This document shows, piece after piece, positions 52,234 to 61,173 of a DNA stretch of 64,000 bases; position 1 is the first letter of the stretch, and each line of letters begins with the position of its first letter. The position numbers and the translations under genes are program-made. The notes under the pieces were generated by a model. That model made no database searches, was not told the origin of the DNA, and worked only from the letters and a program-made list of their open reading frames with translations. Origin of the DNA: Sciscionella marina DSM 45152 (GTDB lineage Bacteria; Actinomycetota; Actinomycetes; Mycobacteriales; Pseudonocardiaceae); NCBI RefSeq assembly GCF_000379465.1, contig NZ_KB905403.1, positions 440,452-504,451 of the forward strand. Direction: 5' to 3'.

Positions 52234-53259
52234 TCACCGGCTGTTTCGCAGCGGTGTGGGATCGCGGTAGGCGCGCCAGCAGGTGACGCGGAAGGGCACT
52301 TCGATCCTGCCGTCTTGGCCGGGTTCGCTGTGCGCTCGGATGTATTCGAGCGCTCGTGTTTCGGTCCGGGTTTTTTCGGTCGGTCCGGCGGTCAGCACGG
52401 GGCTGTGCGTGCAGACCCAGGTCGCAAGTTCGTCGGCACGCATCTGCCTGTTCCAGTGGAAAGTGGCCTGCTGCCATTCGGCGAACGGCAGTCCGGGCGG
52501 TAATCGCGGCGGTTGCCTACGCCTCGCGCCGGGCGCGGTATCGGCGCCGTGGCGCATGGTCGCCAATCCAGACAGCCACCGCTGTGCGGGCTCGTCGAGG
52601 CCGCAGTACAGCACGGCCAGCACACCGCCCGGGCGCAGTACCCTGCTGATTTCCTGCCCGGCATTCGGCTGGGTGAACCAATGCCACGCCGAACACACCA
52701 GGACCGCATCGAGGCGTGCGTCGCGGATGGGGAGCGCTTCCGCGGTGGCGGTGATCGTCGTGATCTGGGGTGAGCGCTCGTGCAGCAGCCGGTTCATCCG
52801 GGCATCGGGCTCGACCGCGACCACATGCCTGGCCCGTCGCGCCAACACGCGGGTGGCGATGCCGGTTCCCGCCGCGAGATCGAGCGCGAGCTCGCAGCGC
52901 TGCGGCAACGCCCAGTGCAGCGCGAGCAACGGCGGTGCGGGACGGGTCTGGTCGTACTCTTCGGCTACGAGACCGAATGAGCGGGCGCGCGAGCGTCGCG
53001 CTACGCCGGAGGGGTCGGGTTCCTCCGGCAGCCGCAGCGTTCCGAGTACAGGCAGACTCCGGCCACGCTCCGACGGGACACCCGACCGGCGAGCATGCCA
53101 CCAGCTGCCCAGATACACCGCAGCGATCACCGCGCCCACCACACCGGCCGGTATACCCACGAACAACCCGATCGTCGCCCCGATCCCCAAACCACCGCTG
53201 TCACCCGAACTAGCCAGCACGGAGAGGGCTGACAGGACCGCAACCATGGCCCGAAGCAT
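52234..53259 (-). CDS. Class I SAM-dependent methyltransferase with N-terminal membrane segments
   Basis: About 341 residues; start near 53259 (MLRAMVAVLSALSVLASS) or 53247. Residues about 20-50 form a Gly-rich transmembrane helix (GIGATIGLFVGIPAGVVGAVIAAVYLG). From about 85 a methyltransferase domain begins SFGLVAEEYDQTRP, with motif I LALDLAAGTGIATRVLA, motif II VAVEPDARM, and motif III DAVLVCSAWHWF. This is the UbiE/BioC-like type (family 11). The membrane anchor plus MTase arrangement is unusual and suggests a lipid-soluble substrate. Confidence 0.8.
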   Translation of the reverse strand: MLRAMVAVLSALSVLASSGDSGGLGIGATIGLFVGIPAGVVGAVIAAVYLGSWWHARRSGVPSERGRSLPVLGTLRLPEEPDPSGVARRSRARSFGLVAEEYDQTRPAPPLLALHWALPQRCELALDLAAGTGIATRVLARRARHVVAVEPDARMNRLLHERSPQITTITATAEALPIRDARLDAVLVCSAWHWFTQPNAGQEISRVLRPGGVLAVLYCGLDEPAQRWLSGLATMRHGADTAPGARRRQPPRLPPGLPFAEWQQATFHWNRQMRADELATWVCTHSPVLTAGPTEKTRTETRALEYIRAHSEPGQDGRIEVPFRVTCWRAYRDPTPLRNSR

Positions 53260-53579
53260 AAGAACCGCCCAGTGAGACCGCCGTTCGGTCGCCAGCCCGG
53301 TTGCCGCGGACGTCGCCCCCAACCCGTTTCAACCCGCCCCCTACCGAATCACCCGTATGCCAAGTCGGCCTTGCCCAACATCGACTCGATCACCGGAGAT
53401 CAAAAGTCACCGGGAACCGCAATCGACGGCAAAAGGCGCAGTCCAGGCATACCGGACAGCAATCCGACGCTCATCAGAGCCGAAACTCCCGAATCCATAC
53501 CCGGCATCCCTGGGTGCCGGAGGGACTGGCTGGCCCCTTTGTCAAGCTGTGAGTGCGTGTTGGGCTCGAGTGTTGTTGA
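53260..53579. other. Intergenic region between methyltransferase and IS110 remnant
   Basis: About 320 bases with no supported gene. A small CCGGCA...TGCCGG hairpin near 53503-53522 may belong to the IS110 end. Otherwise nothing stands out. Confidence 0.4.
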
Positions 53580-54145
53580 TCATGGTTCGGTGGATGACCT
53601 CGAGAGTCGGCGTTTGAGGATTCGTAGGGCCTCGAGTCCGCCGTTGCCGTTGGCTTTTCTGCGGGCGATCATGGCGCGTGCGTCAGGATGCCAGTGGGCT
53701 TGTGTGTGGGCGATCTGGTGCGGGGCGGCGTTGAGGTGCCGATTGCCGGTACGTGACAGACGGTGGCGAGTTCGATTGGATGACCACACCGGCAGCGGCG
53801 CGGTTGCGGTATGCCTGGCGTAAGCGTCTTTGGAACGAAACCGTTCTATGCCGGCGGTTTCGGCAAGGATCTTCGCTGCCGTAAGCGGACCGCATCCGCA
53901 GATCGTCAGCATCGGGGGCGCCAAACGCTGCATGAGTGCTGTGATCTCTGCGGTGAGCTGATCGATTTCCGCGGTCAGGGCACGGCCGTGCTGCATCAGC
54001 GCGTGAGCGAGTCGTGCGACTATGCCGGTCAGCGAGCTGAGTTTGGTTTCGATCTTGTCGTACGCACTGGTTCGTTCGATCTTGGTCGGTGGTGTCCAGC
54101 CGGGATCAAGTTCATGCAAGTGCCAGCGCTCGACCGGCGCCAGCA
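53580..54145 (-). pseudogene. IS110-family transposase, C-terminal half
   Basis: The C-terminal transposase_20 domain is well preserved: LDPGWTPP, then ICGCGPLTAAKILAETAGIERFRSKDAYARHTATAPLPVWSSN, RHRLSRTGNRHLNAAPHQIAHTQ and ARRKANGNGGLEALRILKRRLS. The N-terminal DEDD catalytic domain is missing; upstream frame sequence is unrelated, and the protein start available at 54350 is not the family N-terminus. It is a truncated IS. Confidence 0.8.
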
Positions 54146-54371
54146 CCGGCACACGGCACAAGATTCGGGTCGTCGAAATCCGCCGAGATCGCGGTCCGAC
54201 CATGAGAGAGTCGCAATCCAGCGGATGGCCTTCTGCGTCACGACACGACCCGTGGCTCATGATCGACTGCACATTCAGGCTCCGCCACGGAAGCTTCCTC
54301 CCGCGTTGCCGGAAACACGGGCCCACGTCGGCGGCACCCATGCTGACCACGTCCGCTGCCTTGATATGGGT

Positions 54372-54953
54372 TCAGCGGGGATCTTGGGCCGGTCGTAACA
54401 TAGGAGTGAGCACGGGTGATGAACCCACCTGCACTTCGCCCAATTTTCGAAACCCGTGGCGTTCGTAAAGACGAATGTTGCGTGGGTTCGTCGAAGTAAG
54501 ATAGGCAGATTTATGCTCTGCGTCACAGCGCCGAAGTCCGTGCGCCAGGAGCGATCCGCCGTAGCCCTGCCCGCGTCGGCCGGGCTCCACTCCGATCAAT
54601 GGTAGATACCAATGATCTTCTGTCGGTTGAAAGCTGTCCATTTGGTCGAGGAATTCAATTGCCTCATCCTTGATGTCTGGGTCGAACTCTTCGATTACCG
54701 TGCCAAAGGCGTTCTCGTCTGAGTGAACCCCGGGGCGGAGCCACGTGGCGGCTCCAGCTCCGTCATTGGTCACATCGAAAGACCCATCTTCGAAGCCGCT
54801 GCCCGCGAGAGCATCTCGCATTCCAGGGAAGGCCTCCGCGAATTTGCCTGGCCGTGAGTACAGCCAGCGGACGGTTGGATCATCGCAGAACGCCAGAGTG
54901 AGCGTCGCCTTCGCATCGGCGACATGGCCGGGGCTGCCAGACACGACATTCAT
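54372..54953 (-). CDS. GNAT-family N-acetyltransferase
   Basis: About 193 residues from ATG 54953, preceded by GGGAGAGC; an alternative ATG is at 54992. The acetyl-CoA pyrophosphate loop is VEPGRRGQGYGGSLLAHGL (R-x-x-G-x-G), followed by YLTSTNPRNIRLYERHGF, the typical motif B. The N-terminal half begins VADAKATLTLAFCDDPTVRW. Its lower G+C than surrounding genes is consistent with recent acquisition. Substrate unknown. Confidence 0.85.
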   Translation of the reverse strand: MNVVSGSPGHVADAKATLTLAFCDDPTVRWLYSRPGKFAEAFPGMRDALAGSGFEDGSFDVTNDGAGAATWLRPGVHSDENAFGTVIEEFDPDIKDEAIEFLDQMDSFQPTEDHWYLPLIGVEPGRRGQGYGGSLLAHGLRRCDAEHKSAYLTSTNPRNIRLYERHGFRKLGEVQVGSSPVLTPMLRPAQDPR

Positions 54954-55506
54954 GAGTGCTCTCCCATCGTCGAACCAGACCAGTGCACACATCTACATGT
55001 ACAGGTTAGCCTGGGTCTTTCGTGAGCGGATGTACGACACGGGCTGTAGATGCACGAAAGTGCCTGTCCTGCAAGGGATAACGGGCTTGCTGGAGTCCAT
55101 GATCGTCCGAGCCGGGACGCACCCGGCGGGTGAAGCGTGACAAGCCAAGGAAACGAGTCGAGATTACTGCGAACGGGCGGGTGTCGTGTCGCACGCCGGG
55201 ACATGCGTACCGCGGGAGACCGCCGAGCACACCGGTTTGATCGGCGGGATCGGCGGGGCGCTGCTGGATACCCATAAGGGTCCGCCCGGCATGCTCCGGG
55301 ACGGTGCCGCCGGGCTGACGCGACATCAGCACTCCGCATTCCTTGTCTTCTCCGAGCGAGGGAACGGAGGTGTTACATCCGTTTGCTATCACGTCACGAG
55401 CGCCGCGAATTCCATTCGCGGGCCGGACGGCCCCCCAGGACAGTCGATATGTCCCGAACAGGCAGCATCTGCTGCCCGATCGTGCACGACGGGCTCCGGC
55501 TGCGGA
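54954..55506. other. Gene-free stretch carrying an IS1380-type fragment
   Basis: About 550 bases between the GNAT gene and the alpha/beta hydrolase. Besides the transposase N-terminal fragment at 55130-55320 I see no gene; frames there are short and poorly biased. Confidence 0.4.
55130..55320 (+). pseudogene. IS1380-type transposase N-terminal remnant
   Basis: GTG at 55130 gives VKRDKPRKRVEITANGR; after a frame change the next phrase is GVVSHAGTCVPRETAEHTGLIGGIGGALLDTHK, matching the N-terminus of IS1380-family transposases (K-x-R-V-x-V-T-A-x-G-x-G-V-V-S-H-A-G). Nothing of the catalytic domain follows. Confidence 0.55.
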
Positions 55507-56280
55507 TCATGGCGTCGCGGGGCCGCTCGGCCGTGACGATTCCGCCCAGAACCCGGTGAGGACCTCGGCGACACGGGCAGAATCCTGGACCATCCACCAG
55601 TGTCCGATACCTGGCAGGATCTCCTCCCGGGCGCCGGCCCGTCGGGCCGCCCGCCGCCTCATCGATTCGCTGCCCACGAACGTGTCGCTCGTACCGATGA
55701 CGGCCAGCCCCGGCCGCGCCGCGGCGGCCTCGAGATTCCGTCCGAGCTCGGACATGACGGGCTGGATGGCGGACCGGTAGAACGCCAGGATGGCACGACC
55801 CATCTCGGGTCCCTGTGCGCCGGCGATGCTGGTCGCAACGCTGCGGTCGGCGCCGACCCGCTCCATCACGCGCTCCGTCCGCTCGGCGATCGTGCCGCCC
55901 ATCCAGCGCGCCACCGACTCTTCCCCGAGCTCGGGGGTCTGCCATTCCCGAGCGAGCGGGTGCCACTCGTAGTCGGGGTCGAAGACGCCGAGCGAGTCGC
56001 TGACCCAGCTGCGCAGCAGGTCGGGGCGCGCCATGGCGACGGCCAGCACGGTGCTGCCACCGACATCGTGGCCGACGAGGTCGACGGGCTCACCGATCCG
56101 TTCGAGCTCCTCGATCAGCCAGTCGCGGAGCGCGTCGACCGTTCCGGGGAAGTCCTCCGGAATCGGTGCGCCGAACCCGGGCGGGCTGAGACGACGGGCG
56201 TCCGGGAGCGCGAGCCGAGCGAGGAGGGGGTCCCAGATGGATCCGTTCTCCGGGTTGCCGTTGACGAAGACCACTGCCAC
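55507..56280 (-). CDS. Alpha/beta hydrolase
   Basis: About 257 residues. GTG at 56280 (VAVVFVNGNPENGSIWDPL) is chosen because GAGAGG lies upstream and this is the family start; the frame is open further upstream but reads through a NIPSNAP remnant. Motifs: SPPGFGAPIPEDFP, VGHDVGGSTVLAVAMARPDLL with Asp at the nucleophile position (G-H-D-V-G-G), as in haloalkane-dehalogenase or epoxide-hydrolase relatives, and a final GIGHWWMVQDSARVAEVL with the catalytic His. Substrate unknown. Confidence 0.75.
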   Translation of the reverse strand: MAVVFVNGNPENGSIWDPLLARLALPDARRLSPPGFGAPIPEDFPGTVDALRDWLIEELERIGEPVDLVGHDVGGSTVLAVAMARPDLLRSWVSDSLGVFDPDYEWHPLAREWQTPELGEESVARWMGGTIAERTERVMERVGADRSVATSIAGAQGPEMGRAILAFYRSAIQPVMSELGRNLEAAAARPGLAVIGTSDTFVGSESMRRRAARRAGAREEILPGIGHWWMVQDSARVAEVLTGFWAESSRPSGPATP

Positions 56281-56308
56281 GGGACCGATCCTCTCCGGAT
56301 CGTGTCCG

Positions 56309-56760
56309 TCAGCGCAAGGGCGAGATCGGGGTGGCAGGGCGATCGTTGATGTGGCACGGGCGATGCTTTCGGGACCGTTCTCCGGCGGCCGGATGCCGTC
56401 GGCGACGGCTCTCGCGCGGATGCGAAGGCGTTCGTCGAGGCTCGGGAACGGCCGGATGCGCGTGATCCGAGGCGCCCCGTCGAGGGCGTACATGGCCACG
56501 GTCAGCGGATAGCGTTCGACTCGCGAGGACACCACCCGCCGCCAACCCGCGATCGTCGGGGACGGCCCGCCGATCCGCAGATGGTAGGTGCGGATCTCGT
56601 AGACGTCGCCGAACGTGCCCGGTTCGACGTCGGGCAGGAAGTCGAACGGACGATAGGTGGCGATGTCGAGGGTGTCGAGGTGCTTCCCGATCCCGAACGG
56701 GTCCGCACTGTGCAGGATCCGCTCGCGCTCGGCGGCGAGCCAAGCGAAAGCCCAGTGGAC
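56309..56760 (-). pseudogene. NIPSNAP-family protein remnant, truncated and frameshifted
   Basis: Contains the tail of one NIPSNAP repeat (WLAAERERILHSADPF, IATYRPFDFLPDVEPG) and a nearly whole second repeat starting VYEIRTYHLRIGGP and ending SLDERLRIRARAVADGI...STIALP. The natural stop (ISPLR, 56309) lies in a neighbouring frame. The 5' part is lost near 56760, where it abuts a divergent fragment on the other strand. Confidence 0.55.
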
Positions 56761-56787
56761 GGCAACGGTTGATGAGGGGTGCCGGGG

Positions 56788-57060
56788 CTCGTCCGACGCA
56801 GGGTCGATGCCTACCGCTACTACGACGGGGTGCGATTCACCGAAGGCACACCAGGGTGTCTGGTGCTGGTCGATATCGACGCGAACAACGCCGAGGCCGC
56901 CCGCAGATGGGCAGACGCGATGATCACTGCCGGGCGTGACGAAGGACCAGCGCCGGGGATGCTCGCGGCGAGTTTCTTCCTTGATACCTCTGGGCAGAAG
57001 ATTCTGAACGTGGCCGAATGGGTTGAAGCCGCTGCGCATCAAGCCATGATCGAAAGACCC
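56788..57060 (+). pseudogene. Antibiotic-biosynthesis-monooxygenase-like fragment
   Basis: The frame RVDAYRYYDGVRFTEGTPGCLVLVDIDANNAEAARRWAD...PAPGMLAASFFLDTSGQKILNVAEW resembles the second ABM (dimeric alpha-beta barrel) domain of actinobacterial ABM proteins. It lacks the first domain and a start, and degrades after about 57030. Head-to-head junction with the NIPSNAP remnant. Confidence 0.45.
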
Positions 57061-57139
57061 CGCAGCAACGCCTCCCGTGGCACGCCCCGGATGCTGATGG
57101 CGTCAGCCCCATTGGCTTCGTCCGCAGCAGTCTCGCTCT

Positions 57140-58225
57140 TCAGGATCCGGACTTCGGTGACACGAGTGGTAGTGCACAATCACGCAGAAGTCTACTGAAA
57201 TACTCGGGATCCTCCATCGGGCCAAAATGGCCCTGATCTTCGATATCGATGAACTGCTTGTGCGCGACTTCGAGGGTGTCGAGGAATTTCTTTGCCGTCG
57301 GTGCCGGGGTGAACAGGTCGAAGCGGCCACCGACCACGATCACCGGCACCTCGAACGCCGCCCCCGCTGCGCGGTCGAAGAACCGCGGGAGCTCTGCCAG
57401 CGCGATCTCCATGTTGAGGGCGCTCGCCCTCCTGTTCGCCAGCGTCGCGAGGTCGCGCCAGCTGTAGTCCGGCGATCGGAAGGCCAACCAGAACAGCGCT
57501 CGCATCGCGTTCGGGTCGCGGTGGTTGCCGAATCCCAGTTTATGGTAGGCGTTCCGCACGACGCCGATAGCTTCGGCGGTCACACCTTGCGGATATTCCT
57601 CGATGGCGGAGAGCGCGGTGACCAGTTTGGTCTCGCCGCGACTGCGTGCCGCAGCGAGCACTTTCTCGTAGCCGTACCGTTCGGCGGCCATGAAGTCCGC
57701 GACCTGGCCGATCCCGAGATAGGCGCCGAAATGGTCGGGCTCACGACGCAGCATCTCGATCGCCACCGCCGTTCCCCACGAGTGGCCCACCAGCACGACT
57801 GGACGGCCAGGAAAGCGCACGCGCAGCTGCCGAACCAGGTCCAGACCGTCTTCGGCGTACCGGTCGAGACCCACATCGTCGCGCTGCAGCCCGTTCTGGA
57901 CAAGGGTCTTACCGGAGTTGCGCTGGTCCCAGTGCACGACCGTGAAGTCGGACTCCCACTCACGCTGCATGGCGTAGGCGAAGGGCATCATCGGGAGGCC
58001 AGGACCTCCGTGCAGATACACTAAGAGCGGGTTGGCCAGGTTCTCGCCGCGTATCTGCACCCACTGCGGGACACCGCCGATCGTCCAAGGGGCGAGTTCG
58101 CTCACGCTGCCTGCACCATCGAGCCGTCGATCGCGCTCGACCCGGCGCTGCAGGAACCGACGAAGCCCGATCAGCGCGGCCACCATGGCGGCCAGGGGCG
58201 CCACGATCCGGCCCAGGACCTTCAT
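57140..58225 (-). CDS. Alpha/beta hydrolase with N-terminal membrane anchor
   Basis: About 361 residues from ATG 58225 (MKVLGRIVAPLAAMVAALIGLRRFLQRR). The N-terminal hydrophobic segment (residues 4-22) is a likely anchor. Catalytic core: YLHGGPGLP, VHWDQRNSGKT, nucleophile in VGHSWGTAVAIEML (about residue 150), Asp in GGRFDLFTP, His in DQGHFGPMEDP. It resembles proline iminopeptidase-type S33 hydrolases (HGGPG, DQRGxG) with Asn replacing Gly in the latter motif. Substrate unknown. Confidence 0.8.
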   Translation of the reverse strand: MKVLGRIVAPLAAMVAALIGLRRFLQRRVERDRRLDGAGSVSELAPWTIGGVPQWVQIRGENLANPLLVYLHGGPGLPMMPFAYAMQREWESDFTVVHWDQRNSGKTLVQNGLQRDDVGLDRYAEDGLDLVRQLRVRFPGRPVVLVGHSWGTAVAIEMLRREPDHFGAYLGIGQVADFMAAERYGYEKVLAAARSRGETKLVTALSAIEEYPQGVTAEAIGVVRNAYHKLGFGNHRDPNAMRALFWLAFRSPDYSWRDLATLANRRASALNMEIALAELPRFFDRAAGAAFEVPVIVVGGRFDLFTPAPTAKKFLDTLEVAHKQFIDIEDQGHFGPMEDPEYFSRLLRDCALPLVSPKSGS

Positions 58226-58510
58226 CGGGGGCACGACCCGTCGAACAGGGGTGGATTCGGTGCGACCGCAGGCGAGAGCGAGCCTGCGGCCCGGCCGACC
58301 CCCTCCGCGTTCAGTGGCGCGTGGTCGCGCCGTACCGCGGCGCGATCTTCAGGGAACTGCGCCGAAATCTTCACCTGATCCCGAGCTCGACCGATCGGTG
58401 GCCCGGCTTGTCTCTGGCCCTGCGACTTTGGTGACATGGCACTAAGGCTATACCGGTAAGTCCGCATCAGTTACCACCCGAACCTGTTCCACCGAAGTCG
58501 CCATCACGCG

Positions 58511-58747
58511 AGCCGATGGCTGTTCGCCGACCGCGGCTACGATTCCGACCCCCACCGTGCGAGGCTCCGGAACCGAGGAATCGTCCCGAAAATCGCCCGC
58601 CGCAACACCAAACACGGCTCCGGACTCGGCAAACACCGCTGGTTCGTCGAACGCGGATTCGCCTGGCTACACCAATATAAACGCCTCCGCACCCGCTACG
58701 AACGCCGAGCCGACCACCGAAATCACAAACTGTCGTTGCAGTACTAA
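58511..58747 (+). pseudogene. IS5-family transposase C-terminal remnant
   Basis: In one frame: LFADRGYDSDPHRARLRNRGIVPKIA, HGSGLGKHRWFVERGFAWLHQYKRLRTRYERRADHRN then a stop at 58745. This is the DDE Asp and Glu region (ADRGYDS; VERGFAWL) of IS5/IS427-type transposases. Everything upstream of the second catalytic motif is missing. Confidence 0.8.
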
Positions 58748-58751
58748 GCTT

Positions 58752-58785
58752 ACGAGACACGAGATGCTCCTTCGATCAGCTGATC
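58752..58785. repeat. IS3-type 5'-end copy 1 (34-bp direct repeat)
   Basis: 34 bases matching 61140-61173 with two mismatches, same orientation. On the minus strand it reads as a ribosome site (GAAGGAG) plus GTG TCT CGT, the start of an IS3-type orfA. It is joined directly to the end of the IS5 remnant, so copy 1 is cut off after three codons. Confidence 0.75.
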
Positions 58786-58927
58786 GACGCAACCGGGTCG
58801 TCGTCGACATACCGGCGGTGCGATGAACAAGACCGGGCGCCTCCGTGCTGTACCAGGTGTCCATTTCAGACTGCGTGCAGGAGCGCAAGCCGGTGCTGCT
58901 GTCGGCGAACCAGGTGTTTCCTACGGA

Positions 58928-59830
58928 TCAGGTGTCGTGTTCGGGAGAGGGGGCAGGCGTGGTGGTGTGCTGGACGAAGGCGGCGATGTCGGGTGACGTG
59001 GCGGACTCCGACCACGCTAGCCGCAGCTCGCTGGCCGACAAATCTGTCACCGCCACGACGGAGATCCCGGTCAGCACCATCTCCGGCAACAGCGACTCCG
59101 GGACGAACCCGACCGCTTGACCCAGGCGGACACAGGCCGCGTATTGGGCCGCGTCCGATACGGACGGTCCCGGCTTCCACGTGTGGTGGGCCAGGTCGAC
59201 GCCCGCCCAGAATGCCGCCTGTTCGGGTGTGTTCCCCTGCCAAACTGCGAAGGTCTCGCCGTCGAGTTCGGCGCGCTCGATGAGCGGACGGGTGGCGAGC
59301 GGATGGGCGTTGGACACGAGCGCGACGCGCGGGTCGGACCGGATGAGATCGTTGTCAAGGCCATGCATATCGAGCGGGGAACGGACCAGGGTGAGGTCGG
59401 TTTGTCCCGCCCGTACCTCCTCGACCTGGACCTGTCCGTCCACCACGGCCCACTCCGCCGGGGCATGATCGTGTCGCGTCGCGTTGTAGGAGGCCACGAG
59501 AGATTCGAGGGTCTCGACGTCGCACGCTCGCGCGGTGACCCGTAGGCGCCGTCCCTGCTGGCTGCGTCGAGTGGCGCGGGTGATCGCCGCCCGGGCGGCC
59601 TCGTCGAGCACGCGAGCATCGTCGCGCAGCGACCGGCCCGCGTCGGTCAGTGTCGCGCCGTGATGGTTGCGCTCGAACAGGGCGGCCCCGATCATCGCCT
59701 CCAGGCTTCGGATCGCCCGCGACAGTGCGGGCTGGGTCACCTCTAACCGCTCGGCGGCACCGGTGAAGGTTCCCTCCTCGGCCACCGCAAGCACGTATCG
59801 GAAGTGTCTGAGCTCGATTCTCGGTTCCAC
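58928..59830 (-). CDS. LysR-family transcriptional regulator
   Basis: About 300 residues; GTG at 59830 (VEPRIELRHFRYVLAVAEEGTFTGAAERLEVTQPALSRAIRSLEAMIGAALFER) gives the canonical winged-HTH start with GGAGG four bases upstream. The C-terminal co-inducer domain is of the type II periplasmic-binding fold. It is divergent from an SDR gene 126 bases away and is its likely regulator, through the palindrome between them. Confidence 0.92.
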   Translation of the reverse strand: MEPRIELRHFRYVLAVAEEGTFTGAAERLEVTQPALSRAIRSLEAMIGAALFERNHHGATLTDAGRSLRDDARVLDEAARAAITRATRRSQQGRRLRVTARACDVETLESLVASYNATRHDHAPAEWAVVDGQVQVEEVRAGQTDLTLVRSPLDMHGLDNDLIRSDPRVALVSNAHPLATRPLIERAELDGETFAVWQGNTPEQAAFWAGVDLAHHTWKPGPSVSDAAQYAACVRLGQAVGFVPESLLPEMVLTGISVVAVTDLSASELRLAWSESATSPDIAAFVQHTTTPAPSPEHDT

Positions 59831-59866
59831 CCTCCGAGTCTCCCAGCGCTGCGGCGATGCCGCGAG

Positions 59867-59882
59867 GACATGGCCCCATGTC
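59867..59882. promoter_or_regulatory. Perfect palindrome GACATGG-CC-CCATGTC between lysR and SDR genes
   Basis: Seven-base perfect arms with two central bases, 37 bases upstream of the lysR start. LysR regulators bind dyads containing T-N11-A; an ATGGCCCCATGTCAT phrase here meets that in part. Best candidate for LysR binding and autoregulation. Confidence 0.6.
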
Positions 59883-59956
59883 ATGCAGGTTTTGGACGGC
59901 GATGGGAGTCATGCGTTGTACTCGCGGTTCCGGAGTGAGAGCGAAGGGGATGAGCG

Positions 59957-60832
59957 ATGGTTCGGAAAGCGGTCGTCACGGGTGGTACCGGGGGGATCGG
60001 GTTCCACGTGGCCGCGCAACTGCGGTCCGAGGGGTTCGAGGTCACCGTCGTCGGTCGAGACGCCGAGCGCGGCCAGGAAGCCGTCCACCGGATCGGGTCC
60101 GACGCCCGATTCCTGCGAGCCGATCTGTCCTCGCTGCACCAGGTATGGGCGCTCGGAGCACGACTCGTCGAGGAAAGCCCGTGGCAGTTGCTGGTGAACA
60201 ACGTCGGCGGCATGTGGTCGACGCGTTGGGAGACCGTCGATGGTATCGAGGCGAGCTTCGCCCTCAACCACCTCTCTCCGGTGGTGCTGACGTCGGTGCT
60301 GCTCGGTGCCCTCCGCGCCGGTGCTCCCAGCCGGATCGTCGACGTCACCTCCTCGTCCATCACGACCGCCGTAGCCGACGGCGTCCCGACCTACGAGGAT
60401 GTCGAACAGGACGGCGAGTACCACGGCATGTCGGTAACGGGCCGCGCCAAGCTCGCCCACCTCGCTCACGTCCAGGAGCTGGCCGAGGAGCTGCGGGGAA
60501 GCGGTGTGTCCGTGCTCGCCGTCGATCCCCTCGGCCCGGCCGCGGCGATGACCCCGAACGCCGCCGCGATGACCCCGGAGATCTTGCCCCCCGTGCTCCG
60601 TCACCTCTGGGAGCAGATCCAGGCAGGCCTCCGGCCGCCCGCCGAGGCCGCTCGAGCGATCGTCGCTGCGGCTACCGACCCGGTCCTGGACGACGCGACC
60701 GGCCTGGTGCTCGGTCCGGACGGTGCGCCGTCCGACGAACTCAGCCGGTACGTCACCCCAGACCTCGCGACGGCTGCAGGCGCGCTGACGAGACGGACGC
60801 TCACCGATCGAACAGGTGCGCCGCCAGCCTAG
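59957..60832 (+). CDS. SDR-type protein with altered catalytic Tyr
   Basis: A 291-residue protein from ATG 59957. The NAD(P)-binding start VVTGGTGGIGFHVAAQL and LVNNVGGMWS (NNAG-like) and VTSSSIT serine are clear, placing it with retinol-dehydrogenase/WW-oxidoreductase-like SDRs. At the Y-x-x-x-K site it reads MSVTGRAKLAHLAH: the Lys is kept but Tyr is Thr. It may be inactive or use a neighbouring residue. Probably controlled by the divergent LysR. Confidence 0.8.
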   Translation: MVRKAVVTGGTGGIGFHVAAQLRSEGFEVTVVGRDAERGQEAVHRIGSDARFLRADLSSLHQVWALGARLVEESPWQLLVNNVGGMWSTRWETVDGIEASFALNHLSPVVLTSVLLGALRAGAPSRIVDVTSSSITTAVADGVPTYEDVEQDGEYHGMSVTGRAKLAHLAHVQELAEELRGSGVSVLAVDPLGPAAAMTPNAAAMTPEILPPVLRHLWEQIQAGLRPPAEAARAIVAAATDPVLDDATGLVLGPDGAPSDELSRYVTPDLATAAGALTRRTLTDRTGAPPA

Positions 60833-60839
60833 CTTCGCA

Positions 60840-61148
60840 ACGCGTGGAAGTGGGTCTGGATGCCATCGCGCTCCATCTTCCGCCTGGCACCGCTTCTTGT
60901 GCTCCAAGAGCAATCGCGCTCCATCGTCAGCTCGCCGATCTTGGCGTACGACTCCGGGGTCTTGGTCTCGCCCGCGGTGGTCTTCGACTCGAATACGTCG
61001 GCCAGCAGCTGGTTCTTCCAGGCCGTGATCTGGTTGGGTGCACATCGGACCGCTGCGCCGACTGGGCCAGCGTCTGGTCTTTCTTCACGGCCGCCGGGGC
61101 GACCTTGGCCTTGAACGCCGCCGAGTGGTTCCTACGCTGACGAGACAC
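60840..61148 (-). pseudogene. IS3-type transposase OrfA remnant, frameshifted
   Basis: GTG at 61148: VSRQRRNHSAAFKAKVAPAAVKKDQTLAQSAQRSDVHP, then in another frame NQITAWKNQLLADVFES, then a drifting tail. It is the HTH-leucine-zipper OrfA of IS3-family elements with one frameshift near 61040; orfB is absent. Confidence 0.75.
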
Positions 61149-61173
61149 GAGATGCTTCTTCGATCAGATGATC
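61140..61173. repeat. IS3-type 5'-end copy 2 (34-bp direct repeat)
   Basis: Partner of 58752-58785 (two mismatches). It covers the ribosome site and first codons of the orfA remnant. The two copies flank the LysR-SDR pair in direct orientation. Confidence 0.75.
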
